DNA of 64,000 bases from Acetobacter estunensis. GTDB taxonomy: Bacteria; Pseudomonadota; Alphaproteobacteria; Acetobacterales; Acetobacteraceae. A program made the translations under genes and the position numbers. The notes beneath the pieces were generated by a model that saw only the letters and a list, made by a program, of their open reading frames with translations, made no database searches and had not been told where the DNA came from. Numbering within the stretch: position 1 is the first letter of the stretch; each line of letters starts with the position of its first letter. Below are positions 50,879-61,039 of the stretch, piece by piece. The stretch covers positions 62,001 through 126,000 of the forward strand of contig NZ_WOTH01000002.1 of NCBI RefSeq assembly GCF_011516945.1, given 5' to 3'.

Positions 50879-53800
50879 ATGGTCATGTCTTCTACCGTCA
50901 CTTCGAACAACGCGATCATTGTCAGCGGCCAGACGGCAACGATTCCGAATGGCGACGTCGTGTCAGGAACACTTGTGGTGGGCGGCGGCACGCTGGTGAC
51001 GAGTGGAGACGCGGTGGACACTCAATTGCAAGGAACCGCTGCCGGATCGGCAAAAGAGATCGTCGTCAGCGGCGGAACAGAAAGAAAGGTTGTCGTCGCT
51101 TCGGGTTCTCTCGATGTCCAGTCTGGTGGCGAACTCGGCTCGGCCAGCGCGGCTCAGGGAGGCGATATAGCGCTTGATCCGGGTGCACACGCCAGCGCGA
51201 TCACCGTGGGAACCGGCAGTTATCTGACGATTTCAGCTGCAGATGTGCGCAACGTTATGCTTGAGGGTGGCTCTGTGGACATCACGTCGGCAGCAGTTCC
51301 TCTCTCCACTGTCAGCGATGGAACTGTGACACTACGGGCAGATGTGAATGCGAACGGACTTACCGTAGGCAGCGGCGGCACTCTCTACCTCGCAGGCGGA
51401 ACCGCTTCCGGCACAGTGATCAGTGGTTCCGGGGCTCAAGAGGAAATTCTGGAAGCGCCCCGAACAGGCGGAGCGACTGAGACACAATTTGTCATCATTT
51501 CTGGCGGCCAGCAGATTCTTTCTGATGGTGCAAATGCCATGGAGGGCACGATCAGCGCGGGCGGCCAGCAGCGTCTCTCCAGTAACGCCTCTGTTTCTCA
51601 CATGACGATTGCATCAGGCGGTATTCAGTCACTGGAGTCTGGGGCAGTTGGAGGCGATGAGACGATCGAGAGTGGCGGCAGCGTCTTCCTCAATGGAGGC
51701 ACTCTGGCCTTCAGCAGTCAGACCACGGTGGAAGGGCATCTTTCCGGATCGGGCACGATCTCTGAAACGGCAAGTGCGTCCACTGTCACCTTTGAAGCCG
51801 GTGCTTTGGCGAATTTTTCAGGTGCGGTTGTGCTCTCCAATGGTTCCGTGGAAATCGCCAACGGAACGGAGACAAATGGAATTCAGTTCGACTTTTCCGG
51901 ATCGGGAAACGAAAGCCTTATCCTGGGGTCTCTCCCCACTTCTCCCCTGCAGGTTTCCGGATTCGGAACAACGGACCGTATCGTGCTCTCCGGCATAACA
52001 TCGGGCGCGACCCTCTCCATTCAGGACGGTTCGCATGTAGAGATCGAATCGGGTGGTTCCACGATCGAGACGCTGATCCTCGACAGCGGAGTGGATTATA
52101 CCGGAGCCCAACTCGTCCTGACGGAAACAGCCGGTGGACAGGCGGCTGTCCTGACAATGGGCGGCCAGACCTCAGGCTATGCCGGAAACGTCATCACAGC
52201 CGGTAGTGTCAGCGCGCATGTCTCATCCGGTATGGGCGATCTCGTTCCGGATGGCGCGCGGACGATTGGCACATCCGTCGACAATGGCGGCCGCCTCTAC
52301 ATCAATGGCACAGCGATTCAGGATGAAATCCGGGGGCTGGAAGTTCTCAGTTCTGGCGGCCAGACTCTTCAGACGGTGGTGCATGCCAGCGGTAGCGAGA
52401 CGGTTCTTGCTGGAGGACAGGCAACCAGTACCACTGTGGATGGCGGCACACAGACCATTCTTGGCGGCTCAGCCACAGACACTTTCGTCACCGGTGAAGT
52501 GGATTTCCTTGGCGAAAATATGATCGCGGGAACGCAGATCATCCGTGATGGAGGCGTGGCCACTCACACCACCCTGACGGCAGCTTCCGCCGAAGCCATG
52601 TTTCCCGGCGAGCCCATGTATTCGGATGCCTATCAGTACGTGCAGGATGGCGGCACTGCTGTCGACACCACCATGACTGGGATTCATGGTGTCTGGTACA
52701 TGCACATGACTCTGCAATGGGCCAACGGCACCATGCATCAGGTCGTGTCATCGGGCGGAACTGCAATACGCACGACTGCCAAGATGAACGCTGTTGTCGA
52801 TGTCCTGTCCGGCGGGACAGCCACCGACACGATGCTCGATGGAGGGACACTCATTCTTGAGGTCGGCGCCAAATATACCGGCACGCTGACCTTCCTGCCG
52901 AATACACAAGCTTCGTTCAATTACGACCAGTATGCGACAGCTTCGACGGTCAGGGCGAGCATGGCGCAGCTACAGGGAATAACCATTGAGGGATTCGATG
53001 CCATCGGCTCCATCTCTCAGGCTGGCGCTTATTTCACATATAACCCGCCCTACACCTCCATCAGCACCATCAACCAGATCGACATCTCCGACCTCACCTT
53101 CGCCGGTAGCGCCAACGAAATCGACACAGGCCATATCGGCGCGGATGGCTCGCTGACAGTCACGGAAGGTGGCCAGAGCACAACCCTGCATCTCGACGGC
53201 ACGTTCGGCTCCGATTTCTATTTCCAGAAGGCGGCGGACGGCGGCACTCTCATCACTTATGGCGTGCCCTGCTACTGCCCCGGCACCCAGATCGCCACCC
53301 CGGAGGGCGAGCGTGCGATAGAGAGCCTTGCTATCGGTGACATGGTTCTGACCGCGTCGGGTCAGGTGCGCCCCATTCGCTGGATTGGACGCCGCAGTTA
53401 TGACGGGCGCTTTGCCGCTGGCAATCCCGACATCATGCCGGTTCTCATCATGGCCGGAGCGCTCGGTGCCGGTCTGCCACGTCGCAATCTGCGGGTGTCT
53501 CCGCTTCATGCCATGGCGCTGGAAGGGCACCTTATCCCGGCCAGCCTGCTGGTGAATGGTGTGACCATCACACAGCCGACCCGGGCGCGACAGGTGGATT
53601 ACATTCATATCGAACTCGACACTCATGACCTGCTTCTCGCTGAAGGCGCCGCTTCCGAGACGTTTGTCGATGATGGCAGCCGCAACATGTTCCACAATGC
53701 CGATGAGTTCGCGACCCTCTATCCGGATGCCCAGATGGCACACTCGGATGCTGCGCTTTTCTGTCTGCCCCGTCTGGAAGACGGCCCTCTCCTTGAAGCC

Positions 53801-54151
53801 ATATCTGCGCGCCTGAGCACCTACGCACCGACCGTTCTGGCTCACACGCATGTCGCTGGTTTTGTCGATGTCATCACGGAAAACCGTGTGGAGGGCTGGG
53901 CACGCTGTGATATGGACCCGAATCAGGCACGCGAACTCGTCATTTTTGCCGATGATGTCGAAATCGCTCGTGTCACAGCCGACCGCTTCCGTGCCGATCT
54001 GACAGAAAACGGTCAGTTCTCTGGCCAGCACAGCTTCGCGATCATCACGGACTCTCGCGTTTCACCCGCATCCGTTCGGGTCGTGGACGCCGAAACCGGG
54101 CAGCCTCTTCCGCTCGCGGGCACACCTGTCGCCCACCGCATGGCAGCCTGA
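50879..54151 (+). CDS. Large AIDA-like repeat adhesin with C-terminal Hint domain
   Basis: A 1090-residue Gly/Ser/Thr-rich protein. Residues about 10-690 are irregular strand-loop-strand repeats of the AIDA type (patterns such as VVSGGTE, VLSGGTATDT, TTVDGGTQ). A Hint domain follows at about 798-945: it starts at Cys798 (CYCPGTQIATPEGE), continues with GDMVLTASGQVRPIRWIG, and has His877 in SPLHAM. Residues about 992-1060 form a module shared with the next gene. No autotransporter barrel and no clear signal peptide are visible, so the export route is open. Start chosen at 50879 because GGGAAG precedes it. Related Hint/repeat proteins are common in acetic acid bacteria. Confidence 0.8.
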   Translation: MVMSSTVTSNNAIIVSGQTATIPNGDVVSGTLVVGGGTLVTSGDAVDTQLQGTAAGSAKEIVVSGGTERKVVVASGSLDVQSGGELGSASAAQGGDIALDPGAHASAITVGTGSYLTISAADVRNVMLEGGSVDITSAAVPLSTVSDGTVTLRADVNANGLTVGSGGTLYLAGGTASGTVISGSGAQEEILEAPRTGGATETQFVIISGGQQILSDGANAMEGTISAGGQQRLSSNASVSHMTIASGGIQSLESGAVGGDETIESGGSVFLNGGTLAFSSQTTVEGHLSGSGTISETASASTVTFEAGALANFSGAVVLSNGSVEIANGTETNGIQFDFSGSGNESLILGSLPTSPLQVSGFGTTDRIVLSGITSGATLSIQDGSHVEIESGGSTIETLILDSGVDYTGAQLVLTETAGGQAAVLTMGGQTSGYAGNVITAGSVSAHVSSGMGDLVPDGARTIGTSVDNGGRLYINGTAIQDEIRGLEVLSSGGQTLQTVVHASGSETVLAGGQATSTTVDGGTQTILGGSATDTFVTGEVDFLGENMIAGTQIIRDGGVATHTTLTAASAEAMFPGEPMYSDAYQYVQDGGTAVDTTMTGIHGVWYMHMTLQWANGTMHQVVSSGGTAIRTTAKMNAVVDVLSGGTATDTMLDGGTLILEVGAKYTGTLTFLPNTQASFNYDQYATASTVRASMAQLQGITIEGFDAIGSISQAGAYFTYNPPYTSISTINQIDISDLTFAGSANEIDTGHIGADGSLTVTEGGQSTTLHLDGTFGSDFYFQKAADGGTLITYGVPCYCPGTQIATPEGERAIESLAIGDMVLTASGQVRPIRWIGRRSYDGRFAAGNPDIMPVLIMAGALGAGLPRRNLRVSPLHAMALEGHLIPASLLVNGVTITQPTRARQVDYIHIELDTHDLLLAEGAASETFVDDGSRNMFHNADEFATLYPDAQMAHSDAALFCLPRLEDGPLLEAISARLSTYAPTVLAHTHVAGFVDVITENRVEGWARCDMDPNQARELVIFADDVEIARVTADRFRADLTENGQFSGQHSFAIITDSRVSPASVRVVDAETGQPLPLAGTPVAHRMAA

Positions 54152-54198
54152 CACGAACCGTTGGCGAATTTTTCAGGCTTTCATGTAACAGCCATTGC

Positions 54199-56220
54199 AT
54201 GAACGCCAGCCAACCTTCACCCAGTCCGACTTTTTCTCCGGACAGTCACGTTGAAGGATTCCTCGATCTCATTGCTCGTCTTCCGGATGGAGTGTGGCAG
54301 ATTGCTGGCTGGGTCCGACGGACTGCGCAGACCGACAGCGCGCCGGTGGAAGTGGTCGTGCTCTGCCACGGACAGGAACTCGCACGTGCCAAAGCCGACC
54401 TTTTCCGGGAGGATCTAGTCGTTCCCGGCCGTGCGGATGGACATCACGGCTTCGATATACTCATCCCGGATGGAACGACCTCGGCAGCAGAGACTTCCGC
54501 ATTCGATGTGCTGATTCTTCCAGAGCGCGCGCCGCTTCCACGCGCCGCTCATCTCCTGTTACCAACGTCAATCGCAATCCGGGGGACCGTGGATATCGTG
54601 GGGCGAGACCGGCTGGCTGGCTGGCTCGTCAATGAAACCGATCTGACACGGCGGTTAGGGATCTCCGTCATGGTGGACGGTTCTCTCCAGCACCGTGTCA
54701 TGGCCAACCAGTCCCGTCCCGATCTCCGCAATATCGGACTGGGAGACGGACGCTACGGATTCGACGTTCTGCTCAATCCGCCCTTATCCGCCGACAGCGA
54801 TCATGTCGTGTCGCTCATCTGCGCTGAAAATGGAGAAAACCTTCCCGGTTCGCCTTTTCGTGTTCCAGCGACGCGGCGCTTCAACGAAAGCTTCCGCAGT
54901 CATGTCCGGCAGACGCTTGGCAGTATCGCATCGGGCCAGCAACGCGAGCAGGCCATCGATTTTCTGATGGGGCTGGCCGATTCCCTGCGTCAGCAGCAAG
55001 GACGTGACGACGCCCGCGAAACCGCGACACGCCAGCATCAGTTTGCCCGTCGGAAAGGCACGGCCAGCACGACGCCTTCCCCTTTTCGCGTTCTGTTCAT
55101 TGATGACCGCGCGCCCGACCCCACCCGGGACGCCGGATCGTCCGCACTGCTTTCACATATGCAGGCCGCGCGCGCTCTGGGTTATGAGCCGAGCTTCATC
55201 GCCTCCGTCACCATGCCTACGGGAAGTATAGTGCGGGAGTTGGAAAAGCTCGGTATCACATGCTGGTGCGCCCCCACCTACCCCACGGTCGAATCGCTTC
55301 TGCGCACCCAGTCGAACGCCTTCGATGCGATCGTCTTCCATTGTCTTTCCAACGCATCGCGCTACCTCGCCCTCGCCAGTCTTTACATGCCCGGCGCACG
55401 GCTGGTTTCCAGCGTGGCGGATCTGGCCTCTCTTCGGCTTGAGCGTCAGTCTGTCGTTGAAAACCGTCCCGAACTCCGGACAGCGGCCGCACAGGAAAAG
55501 GTGCGCGAACATATGGCGGCATGGGCCTCGCACGCGACCATTACTCATTCACCTGTGGAAGCCGATCTGCTGGGCACCGCCGTGCCGACCGCCAGCATCC
55601 ATGTCGTTCCCTGGCATATTCCTCTTGCCCCTGCTCCGCGCCCTTTCGCGGAACGCAGTGGTATCGCCTTCGTGGCACATTACGGACACGCTCCCAATCT
55701 CGACGCGGCAAAGTGGCTGGTGGAGGACATCCTGCCGCATTTGCGAAATCATGCGCCTGAGGCGGAAATTCTGCTGGTGGGAAGCGCCATGCCGGATTCC
55801 GTCGTGCGCATGAACGAGATTCCGGGCGTGCGGGTGCTGGGACACGTTGCCGATCTTGCCGAACTGCTGCGTTCGGTGCAGCTGACCATCGCACCGCTGC
55901 GATTTGGCGCCGGAATCAAGGGAAAAGTGCTTGAAAGCTGGGCGGCGGGTCTTCCTTGTGTGGCCACTCCCGTCGCAGTCGAAGGCCTTCACCTTTCTGA
56001 CGAACTGAAAACCGCTGTCGTGGCGGGAGCCGCTGGTCTCGCGCGCGTCGCCGCAGATTTTTATCGCGATCAGGACAAGGCTGACGCCATTGGTGAGGCA
56101 GGGCGTGAATACATTCGTATTCACCAGTCCGAAGCCACCGTGTCCGCCGCCCTTGGCCGCGCATTGGGTCTTGGGCCCCGTGCCTTGCTGGGACATCCGC
56201 ACCGGCAAATGACGGAATAA
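54199..56220 (+). CDS. GT4-like glycosyltransferase with two N-terminal beta-sandwich-like modules
   Basis: A 673-residue protein: two modules at about residues 20-105 and 129-212 (each G-x-[VL]-D ... GW ... A ... D-L ... GF), a linker of about 80 residues with helical, charged sequence, and a GT4-type domain at about 295-655 (VLFIDDRAPDP, FVAHYGHAPN, LRFGAGIKGKVLE, GLPCVATPVAVEGL). The same module is the C-terminal part of the adhesin encoded immediately upstream, which suggests a matched pair. Acceptor and sugar unknown. Gap to the adhesin is 47 bases. Confidence 0.8.
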   Translation: MNASQPSPSPTFSPDSHVEGFLDLIARLPDGVWQIAGWVRRTAQTDSAPVEVVVLCHGQELARAKADLFREDLVVPGRADGHHGFDILIPDGTTSAAETSAFDVLILPERAPLPRAAHLLLPTSIAIRGTVDIVGRDRLAGWLVNETDLTRRLGISVMVDGSLQHRVMANQSRPDLRNIGLGDGRYGFDVLLNPPLSADSDHVVSLICAENGENLPGSPFRVPATRRFNESFRSHVRQTLGSIASGQQREQAIDFLMGLADSLRQQQGRDDARETATRQHQFARRKGTASTTPSPFRVLFIDDRAPDPTRDAGSSALLSHMQAARALGYEPSFIASVTMPTGSIVRELEKLGITCWCAPTYPTVESLLRTQSNAFDAIVFHCLSNASRYLALASLYMPGARLVSSVADLASLRLERQSVVENRPELRTAAAQEKVREHMAAWASHATITHSPVEADLLGTAVPTASIHVVPWHIPLAPAPRPFAERSGIAFVAHYGHAPNLDAAKWLVEDILPHLRNHAPEAEILLVGSAMPDSVVRMNEIPGVRVLGHVADLAELLRSVQLTIAPLRFGAGIKGKVLESWAAGLPCVATPVAVEGLHLSDELKTAVVAGAAGLARVAADFYRDQDKADAIGEAGREYIRIHQSEATVSAALGRALGLGPRALLGHPHRQMTE

Positions 56221-56400
56221 CTCCCTAAAGCGTTTTCACCTCGCGCGGATGTCATCCCTACGGTTGCAATCACGTCCGATGCCCTGCATCTTCCCGCCGC
56301 AATACGACGCACCGGACAGGCGGGGGCGTTCGGCTTTTCCGAACGCATGAAACAGCCACACCCGACCTTGCCGGCCCGACGGAGAACGGTCGCCCACACG

Positions 56401-57960
56401 ATGATGTATTACAGCCGGATCAAACTGCTCTCCGTGGCGGCGGTGTGCCTTCTCGGCGCCCTCCTCTGCGTGCCCAATTTCGTGCGCAAGCCCGCCCTTA
56501 ATATCCCATGGCCCCAGATTCACCTTGGTCTCGATCTGCGAGGCGGCTCCTATCTGCTGCTTCAGGTGGATCTCGATTCCCTGACTCATGACCGGCTTCA
56601 GAGCCTGTCGGAAAACATGCGTCAGGCGCTGATTTCCGCCAATCTTGGCTACCGCAACATCAGCATCGACCAGAAGGCGGCCTCCCTCAGCTTCCAGCCG
56701 CGCGATCCGTCCGAAAAAGATCGGGACGTGAAGGTGGTTGAAGACCTTCCCCGTCTCGTTCCCAACGAATTCGCCGTCACTTCACGCGACGATGGAACGA
56801 TTGTTCTCGCACTTTCCCCGGACGCGACCCGCGCCCGCGCGCACGACGCCGTTTCGCAGGCAATCGAGATCGTTCGCCGTCGTATCGACGCGACCGGAGC
56901 GGTCGATCCCCAGATCACCCGCCAAGGTGAGGATCGGATCGTTGTCGAACTCCCCGGTATCAGCGATCCGGAACGCATCAAGGCGCTTCTCGGCACAACG
57001 GCGCGTATGACGTTCCGGCTCGTGGACGAGGTGCCTCCGGGCACAGCCGTCGCTCCGCCGGGTGACACCATACTGCCGCTGGCGGATCATCCAGACCAGA
57101 CACTGGCCGTGCGTGACCATATCGACGTGGACGGTGCGGACCTGACGAATGCCGGGGCCACCACTGACGAGCAGACTGGCGGCTGGGCCGTGAGTTTCTC
57201 CCTCAACTCGATTGGTACACGTGCTTTCGGTGATGTGACGCAGGCCAATGTCGGGCGCCGCTTCGCCATTGTGCTCGATAACAAGGTGATCGAAGCGCCC
57301 GTCATTCGCTCTGCCATCACAGGTGGCAATGGCATCATCACCGGCAATTTCGATGCCCATCAGGCGACGGATCTCGGTCTGCTGCTGCGTGCGGGTGCCC
57401 TGCCCGTGCCGCTGTCGGTGGTGGAGGAACGCTCCATCGGGCCGTCTCTGGGGGCTGACTCCATCCGCGCAGGCGCCATGAGCCTTGCCGTCGGCTTTGG
57501 GCTCGTCATTGTCTTCATGGCGCTGTTTTACGGTCTGTTCGGCTGGTATGCGAACGTGGCGCTCTTTGCCAATCTCGTGCTGATGCTGGCCATTCTCTCC
57601 CTGTTCGGCGCGACACTGACGCTGCCCGGCATGGCCGGCATGTTGCTCACCCTCGGTATGGCGGTGGACGCCAACATCCTCATCATCGAGCGCATCCGTG
57701 AAGAACTGAAACGCGGCCGCACGCCTCTGGCGGCCATGCAGGCCGGTTTCGAGCGCGCCACCTCCACGGTGCTGGACAGCAACGCCACGGCCTTCCTTGC
57801 TCACGTCATGCTGTTCGTGTTCGGGACGGGACCGGTGCGCGGCTTTGCCCTGACCATCACCATCGGCATTGCGACCACGCTGTTCTCCACGCTTTTTCTC
57901 TCTCGGATGCTGATGGTGCGCTGGTACGCCCTCACCCGTCCTTCCACCCTTCCCGTCTGA
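56401..57960 (+). CDS. secD: Protein translocase subunit SecD
   Basis: A 519-residue inner-membrane protein: N-terminal membrane segment, motif LGLDLRGGSYLLLQVD at about residue 40, large periplasmic P1 domain, then the six-helix region with AGMLLTLGMAVDANILIIERIREE. With SecF it uses the proton gradient to help complete protein export. I use ATG 56401 (MMYYSRIK), the normal family start; ATG 56347 would add 18 residues. YajC is not adjacent. Followed by secF after 12 bases. Confidence 0.95.
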   Translation: MMYYSRIKLLSVAAVCLLGALLCVPNFVRKPALNIPWPQIHLGLDLRGGSYLLLQVDLDSLTHDRLQSLSENMRQALISANLGYRNISIDQKAASLSFQPRDPSEKDRDVKVVEDLPRLVPNEFAVTSRDDGTIVLALSPDATRARAHDAVSQAIEIVRRRIDATGAVDPQITRQGEDRIVVELPGISDPERIKALLGTTARMTFRLVDEVPPGTAVAPPGDTILPLADHPDQTLAVRDHIDVDGADLTNAGATTDEQTGGWAVSFSLNSIGTRAFGDVTQANVGRRFAIVLDNKVIEAPVIRSAITGGNGIITGNFDAHQATDLGLLLRAGALPVPLSVVEERSIGPSLGADSIRAGAMSLAVGFGLVIVFMALFYGLFGWYANVALFANLVLMLAILSLFGATLTLPGMAGMLLTLGMAVDANILIIERIREELKRGRTPLAAMQAGFERATSTVLDSNATAFLAHVMLFVFGTGPVRGFALTITIGIATTLFSTLFLSRMLMVRWYALTRPSTLPV

Positions 57961-57972
57961 GAGGCACGCGAC

Positions 57973-58914
57973 ATGTTTGGACGTCCCCTGCTGCGCTTTG
58001 TCCGCAATGACACGCATATCAACTTCATGCGCGGGCGCTTTGTCGGGCTGGCCACATCGGCCGTGCTCTCGCTCGCCTCGCTCATCCTGTTCTTCCACCC
58101 CGGCCTGACGCTCGGTCTCGATTTTCGCGGCGGTATCGTGGTGGAGGCGAAAACCAGCGGTCCGGCGGATTTCGGAAAAATCCGTTCCGCGCTGGCCACG
58201 CACAATCTCAAGGCCGAAGGAGTGCAGGCCTTCGGCGGTCCGGATGACGTGTTGATCCGTCTGGATGCAGACGAGACAACCAACACCAACGCTGTCGTGG
58301 ATGAAGTGCGCCACGCTGTAGCGGAGGCTCAGCCGGGCGCGACCATCGTTCGGGCGGATGCCGTGGGAGCCTCGGTCTCCGCCGAACTTCTGCGCAACGG
58401 CTTACTGGCTCTGGGCATCAGTCTGCTGATGATCCTCGCCTATATCTGGTTCCGCTTCGAATGGGAGTTCGCGCTCTCGGCTGTCATCACACTGGTATTG
58501 GACCTGACCAAGACGGTCGGGTTCCTCGTGCTCACGCATATCGAGTTCGATCTCGTCATGGTGGCCGCCATCCTGACCATTCTGGGCTACTCCACCAATG
58601 ACAAGGTGGTGGTTTATGACCGCGTGCGCGAAAATCTGCGGCGCTATCGCACGATGCCGCTGCGCGAGTTGCTGGACCTGTCCATCAACGAAACGCTGAA
58701 TCGCACGCTCGGCACCTCCTGCACGGTCTTTCTGGCGGCCCTCCCCTTGGCCATCTTCGGAGGCGCGAGCCTGTCCGGATTTGCCTGGGTGATGCTCTTC
58801 GGAATCGTGGTGGGCACCTCCTCCTCCATCTTCATCGCCGCCCCGCTGTTACTGCTCATGGGCGAAAAGAGACTGCGCAAGGACACACGTCCGGCTGTCC
58901 AGCAGGAGGTCTGA
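57973..58914 (+). CDS. secF: Protein translocase subunit SecF
   Basis: A 313-residue partner of SecD: LGLDFRGGIVVEAK at about residue 47, then periplasmic domain and five membrane helices with GYSTNDKVVVYDRVRENLR. GAGAGG precedes the ATG at 57973. The lipoprotein gene that follows is convergent, 11 bases away. Confidence 0.95.
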   Translation: MFGRPLLRFVRNDTHINFMRGRFVGLATSAVLSLASLILFFHPGLTLGLDFRGGIVVEAKTSGPADFGKIRSALATHNLKAEGVQAFGGPDDVLIRLDADETTNTNAVVDEVRHAVAEAQPGATIVRADAVGASVSAELLRNGLLALGISLLMILAYIWFRFEWEFALSAVITLVLDLTKTVGFLVLTHIEFDLVMVAAILTILGYSTNDKVVVYDRVRENLRRYRTMPLRELLDLSINETLNRTLGTSCTVFLAALPLAIFGGASLSGFAWVMLFGIVVGTSSSIFIAAPLLLLMGEKRLRKDTRPAVQQEV

Positions 58915-58925
58915 GCTTCCTCTTG

Positions 58926-59330
58926 TCAGGGAGTGAGAGGCATCCGGGGCTGTGCGGGCGCCTGCGGCTTTCCATCGACAGGCTGCGTGAGCGCCACAAG
59001 CCGTATGATGGCGTCATTGGCGGCGTGCATGTTGCCGCCGCTCGGCTCGGCCATTTCACGGGCCACGGCCAGCAGGGCGGCATGATCCACAACGATCAGT
59101 TCCATGATCTGGCGTGGCGTCATACCGCCTGACATCACAGCGCCTCGCGCCATGCCATGCGCCATCATGTAACTGTAAATGAGACTGTGCGGCGTCGGCC
59201 TGAGGCTGACGGCCGGCGAAGCCTGACAGGCTGCCAGAGCAAGACATAGCGCAACCGCGCGGAGGCGGTTTTTCCATTGTCTGCGTGGCGTTTGGGTCGC
59301 TGTTTCGATGCCGTCTCTCGCGACCGCCAT
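58926..59330 (-). CDS. Small hypothetical lipoprotein
   Basis: A 134-residue protein with a basic N-terminus, hydrophobic stretch and lipobox LAAC at about residue 35, then LIYSYMMAHGMARGAVMSG and a helical domain ending in a Pro-rich tail. No domain recognised. Possibly conserved in acetic acid bacteria. The N-terminal 20 residues are long for a signal, so a start further in is possible. Confidence 0.65.
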   Translation of the reverse strand: MAVARDGIETATQTPRRQWKNRLRAVALCLALAACQASPAVSLRPTPHSLIYSYMMAHGMARGAVMSGGMTPRQIMELIVVDHAALLAVAREMAEPSGGNMHAANDAIIRLVALTQPVDGKPQAPAQPRMPLTP

Positions 59331-59402
59331 GCCTGCTCCTGCCTCTGTCTTATGCGTTTTGCCTTCTCCCTATCAGCCCCGGCATGTCTTGACCAAATGG
59401 CC

Positions 59403-59603
59403 TTACCGCCGAACAGCCCAGAGAATCACTGAAAGCAGCACACTTGCGATCAGGCCGGTCATGAGAGGCGCATAAAAGGTCACGTCACCACGCCGGATCA
59501 GGATATCACCCGGAAGACGACCGATTGGCAGGCGTGAGAGCCACGGCCACAACAGCCCAACGATCACCAGCGCCAGACCGATCGTCACCAGTGTTCGTGT
59601 CAT
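59403..59603 (-). CDS. DUF2905 family small membrane protein
   Basis: A 66-residue two-helix membrane protein; LPIGRLPGDILIRRGDVTFYAPL is the DUF2905 signature. Function unknown. It starts one base after the MFS gene ends, so it is translationally coupled to it. Confidence 0.88.
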   Translation of the reverse strand: MTRTLVTIGLALVIVGLLWPWLSRLPIGRLPGDILIRRGDVTFYAPLMTGLIASVLLSVILWAVRR

Positions 59604-59604
59604 C

Positions 59605-60852
59605 CTATTCGCCTACAGCCTTGCGCACGGAAAGCCCGATCCGCGCATCCACCATCAGTAGCAGGAATAGCGTCAGAGACGCACCGCCCACGACCAGCAT
59701 CAGGGCCGGCGGCAGTCCCTTTCCAAATACACCCGCCAGATGATGCTGGATCAGCGCATTGCTGGCCGCGATCAGATTGCCGAGCTGATAGGCCACTCCG
59801 GGGAAAGTGGCTCTTACCGACGCGGGTGAAAGCTCGCTTAGATAGGCTGGCACCACCCCCCATGCTCCCTGAATACAGAACTGGATGCATACGGCGCCAA
59901 CCGTCAGCCATAAGAGAGAATGTGGGAGTGTCCACAACGGCAGGATCGGCAGCACGAGAAGGGCCGCCAGCATGATGGTGCGACTGCGCCCGAGACGCTG
60001 CGAGAGCCAGCCGAAGAAGAGACCACCACTGATGGCCGCAATGTTGTAGCACACCACGATCATGGTCACGTGATCATGCGGAATATGCCGCTCAATGGCG
60101 AGAAACAGCTTCGGATACAGATCCTGAGAGCCATGGCTCATGAAGTTGAACATCGTCATGACCGCCACCGCGAAGGCGGATAACGCCATATGGCCCCGCA
60201 CCACTGTCCACAGCCCCACCGGCTTTTCCGTACGACTGCGGGCAAGCCATTCGGGGCTTTCAGGGACACGTAGCCCCACATAGACGGCCGAGACGATGGC
60301 GACACCACCCAGTATGAACAGCCCCCGCCAGCCCAGAACGGGCAGCAGCAGGAACATCAGGGAGGCGAGCAGATAGCCCGCCGGATAGCCCGCCTGAAGA
60401 AGCCCCGACGCCGTGCCGCGCCATGATTTCGGCACGCTCTCCATGACAAGCGACGTGCCCACGCCCCACACACCGCCCAGCGCCACGCCGAACAGGGCAC
60501 GACAGGCGAGAAAGACGCCGATCGAAGGCGAGAACGCCGACATCACCTCGATCAGGGAATAGACCACGATTGTACAGATGAGCGTGGGCTTGCGTCCGAA
60601 TCGATCCGCGCTGCGTCCGCACAGAAACGCACCGATGGGACGTGTCATCAGCGTGAGCGTGGGCGCCCAAAGCACATCTTCCAGCGGCACGCCGAATCCG
60701 TCCGCGACATTGTCGAGGGTGAAAAGGACGATGAAGAAATCGCAGGCATCGAGCATCCATGCGAGAAAGGAGGCCGCCAGTACATGCCGCGCCGTGCGGA
60801 CATCCACTTCTCTCGTGGCTGAGACGCCAGCCACGCTTGTTCCATCACTCAT
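59605..60852 (-). CDS. MFS transporter, carboxylate/sialate-like subgroup
   Basis: A 415-residue protein with twelve membrane segments. LDACDFFIVLFTLDNVADGF near the start and the loop GRSADRFGRKP (MFS motif A) place it with the lactate/sialic-acid type MFS carriers; GWLSQRLGRSR repeats the motif in the second half. Substrate uncertain, probably a small organic acid. ATG 60852 has GGAG seven bases upstream. Confidence 0.88.
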   Translation of the reverse strand: MSDGTSVAGVSATREVDVRTARHVLAASFLAWMLDACDFFIVLFTLDNVADGFGVPLEDVLWAPTLTLMTRPIGAFLCGRSADRFGRKPTLICTIVVYSLIEVMSAFSPSIGVFLACRALFGVALGGVWGVGTSLVMESVPKSWRGTASGLLQAGYPAGYLLASLMFLLLPVLGWRGLFILGGVAIVSAVYVGLRVPESPEWLARSRTEKPVGLWTVVRGHMALSAFAVAVMTMFNFMSHGSQDLYPKLFLAIERHIPHDHVTMIVVCYNIAAISGGLFFGWLSQRLGRSRTIMLAALLVLPILPLWTLPHSLLWLTVGAVCIQFCIQGAWGVVPAYLSELSPASVRATFPGVAYQLGNLIAASNALIQHHLAGVFGKGLPPALMLVVGGASLTLFLLLMVDARIGLSVRKAVGE

Positions 60853-61039
60853 GCACAACTCCAGATCCCCTCAGGTCTTGCAGCATCAACAACCGCTCTG
60901 GAGAAAGGTCGCCAATCACGATCACGCCATGCCACTGTTTCCTATGCGGAACAATATGTAAGCTCGCCTGTTGACGGTCGTTTTCCCGGCAGGGTATCGC
61001 CGTGCCATCTCCAATCGGCGGACAGGAAAACCCGGAAAC

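Noticed and set aside
56782-58314. Open frame of about 510 codons antisense to secD/secF
   Set aside because: It is a high-GC shadow frame; secD and secF on the other strand carry family motifs and ribosome-binding sites, and the antisense translation is rich in His, Arg and Gln without any domain.
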